From contig DASYZE010000064.1 in the NCBI GenBank assembly GCA_035946625.1, forward strand, positions 75,434 to 139,433: a stretch of 64,000 bases of DNA. Reading direction: 5' to 3'. Positions 26,236 to 34,372 of the stretch are shown in pieces. A model generated the notes under the pieces. The model saw only the letters and a program-made list of their open reading frames with translations. It searched no databases and was not told the DNA's origin. Positions within the stretch are counted from its first letter, which is position 1. Each line of letters begins with the position of its first letter. The DNA comes from DASYXZ01 sp035946625 (lineage in GTDB: Bacteria; Acidobacteriota; Terriglobia; UBA7540). Position numbers and translations under genes: made by a program.

Positions 26236-27580
26236 TTAAGGACTGCTTCTCGGGGCGAAGCTCAAGGTTACGTCCACTGTTTTGGCGCCCAGGTTGGGAG
26301 TTATGCGGAAATTTACGTTTCCGGCCAGAAGATTTTTCGGCAAATAACGCGCCATTTCAAGAAAGTAAGGTTTCTGAAATTCAGCGTCAAACGGCTCGCC
26401 CGTCTGCGGCCGGAAAAGTTTTTGTAAGGTTTCGGCAAGGGAAGGGTCGACGCCTCTGACCTCAAACTTGCCCATCCGGTAAAGGTCGCCCTCTTGAACT
26501 TCGAGCCGGTATGCCACGGTTTGCATTTCGTCCTGAAAATTCGGGTCCGGCCGGATCGCCGCCATAATGTACCCGCGCCTGCCATAAAGACTTCGGATGC
26601 TATTCAAATCTTCCCGGAGTTGAACTCCGTTGGCCGCCTCGCCCACCTTGAGATGGATATTCTTCGACAAGTCGGCGGTCGGCATGACAGAATTGCCGGA
26701 CCACTGGATTTCCTTCAGCCGATATTGCAGGCCCTCATGAATGGGAATACTGACCGTCACGGAATCTTGGGCACCGCCGTTTTTCTCAAGTGCCGCCGTG
26801 GGGTCTCCGAAACTAACTCTCAGAAATCCTCTTTGGTCGTAGACCGGACCAACGATTGAGGCGCGCAAAGTCGCTGACGAAAGACCGGGAATAGTCTGTT
26901 CCAAGCAGAGGCTGCACGGCCCCTTGGAGGAGCGCAAGATCCACCTGCGCGGTCCCTTGAAATTCCACCCGGGCAATTTGGATCGATACGCCTTGAACCG
27001 TAAACAGAATCGCTTCCACAGGTCCGCCCAGACGCCCGGCGGCTCTTTGGATGATCGTGCCTTGAACGCCCCGCTCTTTGAGCAGCGCCTCAAGCTTTGC
27101 GGTGATCTGATCCGCCAAATTACCGGCGGGAGGAACTTCGCCGATATAAAGCGGGACACGCGCGCGCAATTCTTTCTGAAGCTCGTCCGCAGAAAACCAC
27201 ACAAAGTTATCAAATTTGCAAGGTATGAATTTCCGAGCGTCAGACACTTGAAATTCCGCGGATATTCCGGTGGAGGTCGGATGGTACTTATACCGAACGC
27301 TTGCAAACACTCCGGTGGCAGCCAGCTTGTTGGCGGCGACTTGAAAAGAGTCAGTCGTCATTTCGGCCCCCATTTTCAGGCCCACGGCTCGAATGATTTC
27401 GGCTTCGGAGTAGCGTTTCGACCCCACAAACCGTATCTCCACGAGCCGGGCCGTTGTTCCGGCTGTTGCACCCCCCAAATTGGCCGGCGGACGGCCCCCT
27501 TGCGGCGGTGCCGGCGTCACCTGGCCAGCGACGGTTAACAATCCGATCAGAATCCATGGGTGCTTCTGCTTGAGATTCAT
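26236..27580 (-). pseudogene. multi-POTRA protein with a frameshift
   Basis: Two overlapping frames together read as one protein of about 448 residues. The first half, from ATG 27580, has a signal peptide and a POTRA-like fold (LVEIRFVGSKRYSEAEIIRA) ending in frame at GTDYSRSFVSDFA. The second half continues in another frame as TLRASIVGPVYDQRGFLRVSF, then YRLKEIQWSGNSVMPTADLS and GKFEVRGVDPSLAETLQKLF. The switch lies at about 26850-26890; the reading must move by one base, as if one extra base were present or two missing. POTRA domains are periplasmic docking modules of BamA/TamA/ShlB-type proteins, but no beta-barrel follows. Possible sequencing error. Confidence 0.7.
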
Positions 27581-27668
27581 TGAATGAGTTCTTAATACAG
27601 AGAAGATAGACTTGAGGGTGCGATTATACCATGACCGAAATCGGGCCAAGGGTAAAAGGCGGTTTTAA

Positions 27669-28526
27669 TTAAACGAAGTCGCGCCCGATGAGCCGCTCAA
27701 TCCGCTTGCGGATAGGCGGATGGGTGGAAAAGAGGCTGCTCATGAACTCGCCGCCGGTGAGGGGTTGGGCGCAATAGAGGTGCGCCATCGACGGCGAAAC
27801 TTGCATGGGCACGCGCTTGGACCATTGATCGATTTTGTCGAGCGCGCGCGCCAGGCCTTGAGGGTTACCGGTGATTTCCGCGCCGGTGTGGTCGGCCTCA
27901 TACTCGCGCGAGCGGGAAATGGCCAACTGGATCAGCATGGCGGCCATGGGCGCAAAAATCATCATGGCCAAGGCGGAAAACACTCCCCCGCGATTGTCGT
28001 CATTGCCGCCACCGCCGAAGCCGCCGAACAGTTCTCCCCAATAAATCATTCGTGCGATCAAAGTGATGGCGCCCGCCAAAGTGGCCACCACGGCGCTGGT
28101 GAGAATATCCCGGTTTTTGACGTGGCCTAACTCGTGCGCCAGCACACCCTCAATTTCATCGTTCGTACATATTTCCATAATTCCGCGCGTGACCGCCACC
28201 GAGGCGTGGCTGGGATTGCGGCCCGTCGCAAAAGCATTGGGTGAGTCGGTGGGGATCAAATAAATTTTGGGCACGGGGACATTGGCCTTGGCCGCCAGCC
28301 GCTCCACAATCTGGTAAATTCGTTCGTTATCTTCGCGCGCGATGGGCTGCGCACCGCTGCTGGCTATAGCAATCTTGTCCGAGAAAAAATAACTGCCCAG
28401 ATTCATCACCGCGGCAATGCCGAAGGCAAAGATCAGGCCCGCCTCACCGCGCCATAGCTCGCCAACGGCGAGCAGAAGGCCCGTCATGGCGGCCAGTAAG
28501 AATGTCGTCTTTAAGTTATTCCACAT
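27669..28526 (-). CDS. htpX: HtpX zinc metalloprotease
   Basis: 285 residues, inner-membrane protease of the HtpX family. The N-terminal hydrophobic helices precede the catalytic HELGHVKNRD, whose two histidines and downstream glutamate (in the EYEAD region) bind zinc. It removes misfolded membrane proteins, overlapping with FtsH, whose gene lies about 8 kb away. ATG 28526 is preferred because GGAG precedes it by nine bases; a TTG at 28541 would add five residues. Confidence 0.92.
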   Translation of the reverse strand: MWNNLKTTFLLAAMTGLLLAVGELWRGEAGLIFAFGIAAVMNLGSYFFSDKIAIASSGAQPIAREDNERIYQIVERLAAKANVPVPKIYLIPTDSPNAFATGRNPSHASVAVTRGIMEICTNDEIEGVLAHELGHVKNRDILTSAVVATLAGAITLIARMIYWGELFGGFGGGGNDDNRGGVFSALAMMIFAPMAAMLIQLAISRSREYEADHTGAEITGNPQGLARALDKIDQWSKRVPMQVSPSMAHLYCAQPLTGGEFMSSLFSTHPPIRKRIERLIGRDFV

Positions 28527-28603
28527 CGCTATCAGCTCCAAAAATTCGCCACCGCTACATGCACTTAGATTAGATGCAGGAGGTATCTCTCACGCCACAC
28601 GAG

Positions 28604-29029
28604 TTAATTCCAATCGCGGAGGAGATGAACCTGAGGGAAGGCAGAGCCGAACGCTCGAAACAGCCTTTCGTCTGCTGTAACTAGAGGGCAAGGTATCCCG
28701 AGCGCGAGCGCGACGTAGAGGCAATCGTAAATCGGATGCTTGTTCGCGAGAGCAAGGCCGAATGCAGTTTCGGTGAGAGCAGAAAGTCCTACGAGCCCGG
28801 GACAAAGCCGCAAAAATCGGTGATAATGTGCCTTCACTTCATCAGGGGCTAGGCCCTCGCGGTAAACTCTTTTCCAAAGGGAGCTGGCTATCTCGACCGG
28901 GAGAAGTTCAGGCGCAATCATCGTAAGACGCCCGGTTTGAGTATCTACCAACAGCGCCCTCGCCTTGTCCGCGTCCGGCTCTTGAAAGAGCCACTTGGCC
29001 GCCACACTCGCATCAACCACTATTGTCAT
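28604..29029 (-). CDS. PIN-domain toxin (VapC/FitB-like)
   Basis: 141 residues with the PIN nuclease fold: the N-terminal aspartate in VVDASVAAKWLF, the VEIASSLWK region, and the C-terminal DCLYVALAL and VTADERLF acidic residues that form the metal-binding active site. Members cut RNA. Its ATG overlaps the stop of the upstream antitoxin gene by four bases (ATGA), the usual translational coupling. Confidence 0.88.
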   Translation of the reverse strand: MTIVVDASVAAKWLFQEPDADKARALLVDTQTGRLTMIAPELLPVEIASSLWKRVYREGLAPDEVKAHYHRFLRLCPGLVGLSALTETAFGLALANKHPIYDCLYVALALGIPCPLVTADERLFRAFGSAFPQVHLLRDWN

Positions 29030-29280
29030 CGGCTGTCACGGTCTTCCCGAATCAAGTGTACGCTTTCACTCAATTCTCCGTATTTCCGCGCGAATTCCTC
29101 GCGCGCCTGGTCGAGGTCGGGGAGGACCGCCGCTATCTCCCGGCGACGCCGGATCCAGCCGTCTTCGTCATTGAGGATAGCAACAATTTCGGCATTAAGA
29201 CTTCGGTGATTGCGTCGGGCGCTTTCCTTCAAGCGCTTGTAGATGTCTTTGGGAATCTCGCGCACCGTCAGATTAGGCAT
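29026..29280 (-). CDS. ribbon-helix-helix antitoxin (FitA/VapB-like)
   Basis: 84 residues beginning MPNLTVREIPKDIYKRL, the N-terminal ribbon-helix-helix typical of FitA-type antitoxins, with RRNHRSLNAEIVAIL forming the helices. The C-terminal tail (GWIRRRREIAAVL...) would bind the PIN toxin. Start ATG 29280 is chosen over an upstream frame to 29340 by family resemblance. Overlaps the toxin gene by four bases. Confidence 0.85.
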   Translation of the reverse strand: MPNLTVREIPKDIYKRLKESARRNHRSLNAEIVAILNDEDGWIRRRREIAAVLPDLDQAREEFARKYGELSESVHLIREDRDSR

Positions 29281-29355
29281 AACCCCTCCCCGATTGGCCT
29301 CCGATATCAAAATGATATCACTCGTGACATCATTCTGCAACTAAGGGCGTCCGTT

Positions 29356-32007
29356 TCATTTCTTGGCCGTCTTCGCCGCTTCTTGTTCGAATTTCATCTC
29401 GCTTTTCTTTAAATCGCCGTCGACGGCGAGCTTGTCGCCTGCATGAACGTCGCCATCCAGCAGCTTCATCGCCAGCGGGTCCTGGATCAGCCGCTGGATG
29501 GCGCGTTTGAGCGGGCGGGCGCCGAACTGCGGATCGTAGCCTTCGCGGAACAGCAACTCGCGTGCCTTGTCCGTCAATTCAATCTCGATCTTACGTTCCG
29601 CCAAGAGTTTCTTTAGGTTCGCGAGCTGCAATTCAACGATCCGTGTGATCTGCTCTTTGCCCAAGGCGTTGAAAATCACGATTTCATCGATTCGATTGAT
29701 GAACTCGGGGCGGAAGTGCTGCAGCAGGGTGGAATGAATTTTTCGGCGCAACTCTTCAGTCACAGTGCCGGCCTGAAGCCCGGCGCTACGGGAGGATGCG
29801 CCGCCCATCGCCTCGTGAATCTCGTGGCTGGCGATGTTGGACGTCATAATCACCACTGAGTTTTTGAAATCAATGGTGCGGCCTTTGCTGTCGGTTAGCC
29901 GTCCGTCGTCCAGAATTTGCAGCAGGATATTGAAAACATCCGGATGCGCTTTTTCAATTTCGTCAAACAAGATCACTGCGTAGGGGCGGCGGCGCACCAG
30001 TTCGGTGAGCTGTCCGCCCTCGTCATAACCCACATAGCCCGGAGGCGCGCCGATCAAGCGGGCGACCGCGTGTTTCTCCATATACTCCGACATGTCGATG
30101 CGCAGCATGGCGTGCTCGTCGTCAAAGAGGAATTCAGCCAGCGCGCGCGCCAACTCGGTTTTGCCCACGCCCGTCGGACCCAAAAACAGAAATGAGCCGA
30201 TAGGCCGGTTGGGGTCGGAGAGCCCTGCCCGGCTCCGGCGAACGGCGTTGGCCACCAGGCGCAGTGCGTCGTCCTGGCCCACCACGCGCAGGCGCAAACG
30301 GTCTTCCATCTTCACCAGCTTGGCCATCTCGCCTTCCAGCATTTTGGAAACGGGGATGCCCGTCCATTTGGATACTACGCGGGCCACATCTTCCTCGTCG
30401 ACTTCTTCCTTCAGCATGCGGCCCGCCTGCTGTGCCTGTTCCAGCTTGGCGTTGGCGGCTACCAATTGTTTTTCAAGTTCCACCAGTTTCCCGTAGCGGA
30501 TTTCAGCGGCTTTGTTCAGGTCTCCTTCGCGGGTCACCTTCTGTTCCTCGCCTTTGGCTTGCTCGATTTCACTTTTGAGTTGCCGGATTATGGTGATGAT
30601 TTCCTTTTCCGCGTTCCAGCGCAATTTCAACTGGCTCGATTTTTCTTTGAGACCCGCGAGTTCGCGCTCCAGCTTCTTAAGGCGCTCGACCGAGGCTGCA
30701 TCGTCCTCCTTCTTTAAAGCCTGGCGTTCGATCTCAAGCTGCGTGATGCGCCGCTCTATCTGGTCCACTTCTGCCGGCATCGAATCGATTTCAATACGCA
30801 GGCTGGACGCCGCTTCGTCTATCAAGTCGATGGCCTTGTCGGGCAAGAAGCGGTCGGCGATATAGCGGTTGGAGAGTACGGCGGCAGCGACGATGGCCGA
30901 GTCTTTGATGCGCACGCCGTGATGCACTTCGTACTTTTCCTTCAGCCCGCGCAGGATCGCGATGGTGTCCTCCACCGTCGGCTGGCCGACGAGGACGGGT
31001 TGAAAACGCCGCTCCAGCGCCGCGTCTTTTTCAATGTGCTTCTTATACTCGTTGAGCGTGGTGGCGCCGATGCAACGCAATTCGCCGCGCGACAGTGCGG
31101 GCTTGAGCATGTTGGAGGCGTCCATGGAGCCTTCAGCGGCCCCAGCGCCTACCAGGGTGTGAAGTTCGTCGATGAAAAGAATAATTTGCCCGCTTGACTC
31201 CTCGATTTCTTTCAGCACCGCTTTCAGGCGGTCTTCAAATTCCCCGCGATACTTGGAGCCCGCCACCATCGCGCCCAGATCCAGCGCGACAATGCGCTTG
31301 GATTTCAAGGATTCGGGAACGTCGCCAGCCACAATGCGTTGGGCAATGCCTTCCACAATAGCCGTCTTACCCACCCCCGGCTCACCGATGAGGACAGGAT
31401 TGTTTTTGGTCCTTCGGGAAAGAACTTGAATCACGCGCCGCACTTCCTCGTCACGCCCGATTACCGGATCGAGCTTGCCGCGGCGGGCCAAGTCGGTGAG
31501 GTCGCGCGCGTATTTTTCCAGCGCCTGGAATTTTGCCTCCGGATTTTGGTCCGTCACCCGCTGCGTGCCCCGGACATCTTTAAGAGCTTTGAGGATCGCA
31601 TCGTGCGATACCCCCAATTTGGCCAGTATCTTCCCCGCCGTCTCGCGCGGTTTGTGCGCCAGCGCCAACAGCAAGTGCTCGGTGGAAACGAATTCGTCTT
31701 TGAATTGCCCGGTCTCGTTAAACGCCTGGTCGAAGACTTCCTTGAGGGCGGGCGACAGAAAGTGGTCCGCCGACCCGCCCACTTTTGGAAGCCCTTCAAT
31801 GGCGCGCTCCACTTCTTGAAGGACGCTGGAAGGCGTTACACCCAGGCGTGCCAGGATGGCGGGAACAATCCCCTCAGGCTGTTCGACGAGCGCGTAGAGC
31901 AGATGGGCGGGCTCCATCTGCTGGTTGCCAAAACGCCCGGCGACCTCCTGAGTCGCTTGCAGGGCCTCCTGTGCCTTGACCGTGAATTTGTCAAATCGTG
32001 TGGCCAT
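29356..32007 (-). CDS. clpB: ClpB disaggregase
   Basis: 883 residues. An N-terminal Clp repeat domain is followed by AAA module 1 (Walker A GEPGVGKT), a coiled-coil middle domain (about residues 400-520), and AAA module 2 (Walker A GPTGVGKT, with the late HFRPEFINRIDEI sensor region). It is a hexameric disaggregase that works with DnaK on aggregated protein. The C-terminal end is slightly longer than usual. A palindromic element (29767-29789) is inserted in frame at about residues 740-747. The neighbouring hsp20 gene is a functional partner. Confidence 0.95.
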   Translation of the reverse strand: MATRFDKFTVKAQEALQATQEVAGRFGNQQMEPAHLLYALVEQPEGIVPAILARLGVTPSSVLQEVERAIEGLPKVGGSADHFLSPALKEVFDQAFNETGQFKDEFVSTEHLLLALAHKPRETAGKILAKLGVSHDAILKALKDVRGTQRVTDQNPEAKFQALEKYARDLTDLARRGKLDPVIGRDEEVRRVIQVLSRRTKNNPVLIGEPGVGKTAIVEGIAQRIVAGDVPESLKSKRIVALDLGAMVAGSKYRGEFEDRLKAVLKEIEESSGQIILFIDELHTLVGAGAAEGSMDASNMLKPALSRGELRCIGATTLNEYKKHIEKDAALERRFQPVLVGQPTVEDTIAILRGLKEKYEVHHGVRIKDSAIVAAAVLSNRYIADRFLPDKAIDLIDEAASSLRIEIDSMPAEVDQIERRITQLEIERQALKKEDDAASVERLKKLERELAGLKEKSSQLKLRWNAEKEIITIIRQLKSEIEQAKGEEQKVTREGDLNKAAEIRYGKLVELEKQLVAANAKLEQAQQAGRMLKEEVDEEDVARVVSKWTGIPVSKMLEGEMAKLVKMEDRLRLRVVGQDDALRLVANAVRRSRAGLSDPNRPIGSFLFLGPTGVGKTELARALAEFLFDDEHAMLRIDMSEYMEKHAVARLIGAPPGYVGYDEGGQLTELVRRRPYAVILFDEIEKAHPDVFNILLQILDDGRLTDSKGRTIDFKNSVVIMTSNIASHEIHEAMGGASSRSAGLQAGTVTEELRRKIHSTLLQHFRPEFINRIDEIVIFNALGKEQITRIVELQLANLKKLLAERKIEIELTDKARELLFREGYDPQFGARPLKRAIQRLIQDPLAMKLLDGDVHAGDKLAVDGDLKKSEMKFEQEAAKTAKK
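29767..29789 (-). repeat. GTAG-type palindromic element inside clpB
   Basis: Minus strand begins GTAGCGCCGGGCTTCAGG and ends CCGGC; a short, imperfect hairpin. It encodes SAGLQAG in a variable loop of the second AAA module, between the sensor strand SNIASHEI and the helix TVTEELRRKIH. It resembles the elements in the kinase gene (36130-36211 and 36756-36822) and is probably one decayed unit of that family. Confidence 0.6.
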
Positions 32008-32097
32008 GTTGTTACCTAACCTTTTTTTGCGGGGTGATGAAATAATCTCCCAGCACTGTCATTTGCAGGATAGGACGATCTCTTGCCGCGGCGAGCC

Positions 32098-32178
32098 GTC
32101 ATTCCCGCAAGAGCGGGAATCCATTGCGCCAGCGATTCGAAGCCCGAAGAACTGGATTCCCGCTCGTGCGGGAATGAG
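32098..32178. repeat. inverted pair of REP-like palindromes
   Basis: Two palindromes about 35 bases apart in the gap between clpB and hsp20: ATTCCCGC-AAGA-GCGGGAAT (32101-32120) and ATTCCCGC-TCGT-GCGGGAAT (32156-32175). Flanks (CCA to the right of the first, TGG to the left of the second) make the whole an inverted repeat. This looks like a small REP-type mobile element; the rest of the gap 32008-32366 has no gene. Confidence 0.6.
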
Positions 32179-32366
32179 GGCCAGGGCGGCACAATTTCCG
32201 GGTGGTTCCACGTTGGTTTTTCACCCCCCTCCCAAGTCTATTGCAAAAAATAAACCGCGCCAAATGCCACCCCGTGCCTCATCGCTTCGGGACGCCACCG
32301 GCGCGGTTCCTAGTCTCTAGGCCAGCCGCCATCCAAACCTTGGGGAGCTGGTCATTTCAAGCTGCC

Positions 32367-32819
32367 TCAGTTGTTGTTGACGTTGATCTTGATCGTCTTC
32401 GGCTTCGCCTCTTCACGCTTGGGCAGAGTCAGCGTCAGCATCCCACCCTTGTATTCGGCGGAGACGTTCTCCGCGTTGACGGTTCCCGGCAGCGCAAACG
32501 TCCGAATAAAGGAGCCGTAGGACCGCTCGATCCGGTGGTAGTTCTCCTCCTTCACTTCGTTCTCAAACTTGCGCTGTCCCTTCAGGAACAGAGTGTTGTT
32601 TTCGACCCGGATTTCAACATCCTTGGGGTCAATGCCGGGCAATTCAGCCTTCAGCACAACATTCTGTTCGGTCTCGAAGACATCTACTGCAGGCGACCAG
32701 GTTCCCAGCTTGCCATCCTCCTCGCCGAAAACATTCGAGAAGGTCTGGTTGAATAGCCGATTGAATCGGTCCTGCGTGGTCAAAAGGTCTCGAAAAGGTT
32801 CCCATCGTACAATCGCCAT
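32367..32819 (-). CDS. small heat shock protein (Hsp20/IbpA family)
   Basis: 150 residues. The alpha-crystallin domain is visible: WSPAVDVFETEQNVVLKAEL, the ELPGIDPKDVEIRVENNTLF core, RIERSYGSFIRTFALPGTV and GMLTLTLPKREEAKP. It holds unfolding proteins so that ClpB and DnaK can refold them. It lies upstream of clpB in the same direction but is separated from it by the REP-like pair. ATG has GGAGG nine bases upstream, and a strong promoter stands further up. Confidence 0.95.
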   Translation of the reverse strand: MAIVRWEPFRDLLTTQDRFNRLFNQTFSNVFGEEDGKLGTWSPAVDVFETEQNVVLKAELPGIDPKDVEIRVENNTLFLKGQRKFENEVKEENYHRIERSYGSFIRTFALPGTVNAENVSAEYKGGMLTLTLPKREEAKPKTIKINVNNN

Positions 32820-32852
32820 TGTCTTTATCCTCCATCCCTAGATTTATGCTCT

Positions 32853-32910
32853 CTAAGATTATTATATCTTAGCGCTCCACAATCATAAAAGCTTAGTCCA
32901 GTACTGTCAA
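32853..32910 (-). promoter_or_regulatory. hsp20 promoter with downstream inverted repeat
   Basis: On the minus strand TTGACA (32905-32910) and TATGAT (32882-32887) are 17 bases apart, an almost perfect sigma-70 promoter. Between the -10 and the gene lies an inverted repeat, CTAAGAT (32866-32872) and ATCTTAG (32853-32859), separated by six bases. It is placed where a repressor could bind or an mRNA hairpin could form. A partial CIRCE likeness (CGCTAAGA) is weak. The -35 lies inside AGTACTTGACAGTACT, itself a short symmetric site. The rest of 32911-33163 has no gene. Confidence 0.65.
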
Positions 32911-33104
32911 GTACTTTTTTAAGTTTGTTTTCAATAGCTTGCAAGATATTCTTGAAGGCAGGCAGAAAACTAATATGATGAATTTGGCCACAGTCTGGTT
33001 CCTTCGGGTGGGGTCAAAACCTCACCCGAATGGAATCGGCCCAAGGCCTGGCTTATTGTCGCAAGCTCTGAAGTTTATATTCCATTTCGGTTGGAGATTG
33101 GGGA

Positions 33105-33110
33105 TATAAT
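33105..33110 (+). promoter_or_regulatory. -10-like box before first peroxiredoxin gene
   Basis: TATAAT 54 bases before the chosen ATG, without a clear -35 partner. A similar TATAAT stands at 33778-33783 before the second peroxiredoxin gene, also about 47 bases from its start, and both are preceded by ATTG-like sequence. Suggestive only. Confidence 0.3.
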
Positions 33111-33163
33111 CTCGATTCGGGATCTGAGTGTTAATCGAGGGCGGACATTTATCCGGAAGGGGA

Positions 33164-33706
33164 ATGAGGATATTGCGCAGAGTTTTGGTTATTGCGGGGC
33201 TACTTCTTTCGATAGGAGTCGGCATGGCTTTCTGGATTGGGAATAGGTCTCTCAAGGTGGGTGACCGTGCTCCCGAATTCGCGCTTAGCGACCAGAATGG
33301 CTCCCTGGTGAAGCTCAGCGATTTTCGCGGCAAAAAAAATGTGGTACTGGCTTTTTACATCAAGGCATTCACACCCGGCTGAACCAGGGAGTTGAAGGCG
33401 TATCAGTCTGATATTGCCAAATTCGAACGAACGGGAACCCAGGTGATTGGCATCAGCGTGGACAGCAAAGAAAAGAACAAAGCTTTCGCCCAGGATCTCG
33501 GAGCGAAATTCCCCATTCTGAGCGATGAGACCAAATCCGTGTCGCGCGCTTACGGCGTCTTGATTCCGCTGGTGCGCTTGGCCAGTCGCACCACGTTTGT
33601 GATTGATAAAGACGGCACCATCCAGAACGTTCAAAAGGGTGGGGAAGCGATTGATCCGGAAAACGCGCAGCAGGCGTGCAGCATTCTGGGCCATCAGAAA
33701 AAGTAG
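33164..33706 (+). CDS. selenocysteine peroxiredoxin (UGA at peroxidatic position)
   Basis: Read as one 180-residue protein through TGA at 33380-33382. An N-terminal hydrophobic anchor (about 1-27) precedes an AhpC/TSA (PrxQ/Bcp-like) domain: VGDRAPEFALSDQNGS, KKNVVLAFYIKAFTPG then Sec73, TRELKAYQSDIAKFE, TQVIGISVDSKEKNK and TTFVIDKDGTIQNV. In relatives the residue after F-T-P-G is the peroxidatic cysteine, and here it is TGA. A single Cys172 near the C-terminus could resolve the selenenyl intermediate. A hairpin follows the TGA (33397-33418). It would reduce peroxides at the membrane. ATG 33164 has GGAAGG; GTG 33128 is less likely. A translation that stops at TGA would lose the active site. 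Confidence 0.85.
33380..33382 (+). other. in-frame UGA read as selenocysteine (first peroxiredoxin)
   Basis: TGA between CCC GGC and ACC in the frame of the peroxiredoxin. It takes the place of the peroxidatic cysteine codon. The same replacement occurs at 34037-34039 in the neighbouring paralog. Confidence 0.85.
33397..33418 (+). promoter_or_regulatory. candidate SECIS hairpin of first peroxiredoxin
   Basis: Fourteen bases after the TGA. Lower stem GGCG (33397-33400) pairs with TGCC (33415-33418), using one G-U pair. Upper stem TATCA (33401-33405) pairs with TGATA (33409-33413); the apical loop is GTC, and T33414 is bulged on the 3-prime side. The loop begins with G and lies 23 bases from the TGA, within the known bacterial SECIS range. 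This architecture is expected to recruit SelB. Confidence 0.8.
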
Positions 33707-33777
33707 CGGTTAAACCGGCTTGACAATAATTTTACTTTTTTAGATCGACGAAAACCGGTCGAATGCCGAAATTGCGC

Positions 33778-33783
33778 TATAAT
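33778..33783 (+). promoter_or_regulatory. -10-like box before second peroxiredoxin gene
   Basis: TATAAT 47 bases before GTG 33830. TTGACA occurs at 33720-33725 but too far away to pair with it. The presence of separate boxes suggests the two genes may be transcribed independently as well as together. Confidence 0.3.
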
Positions 33784-33829
33784 AAGCGCGGGCTGATAAG
33801 GTTTCACAATATCGATCAGGAGGTTCAAG

Positions 33830-34372
<543 letters not shown>

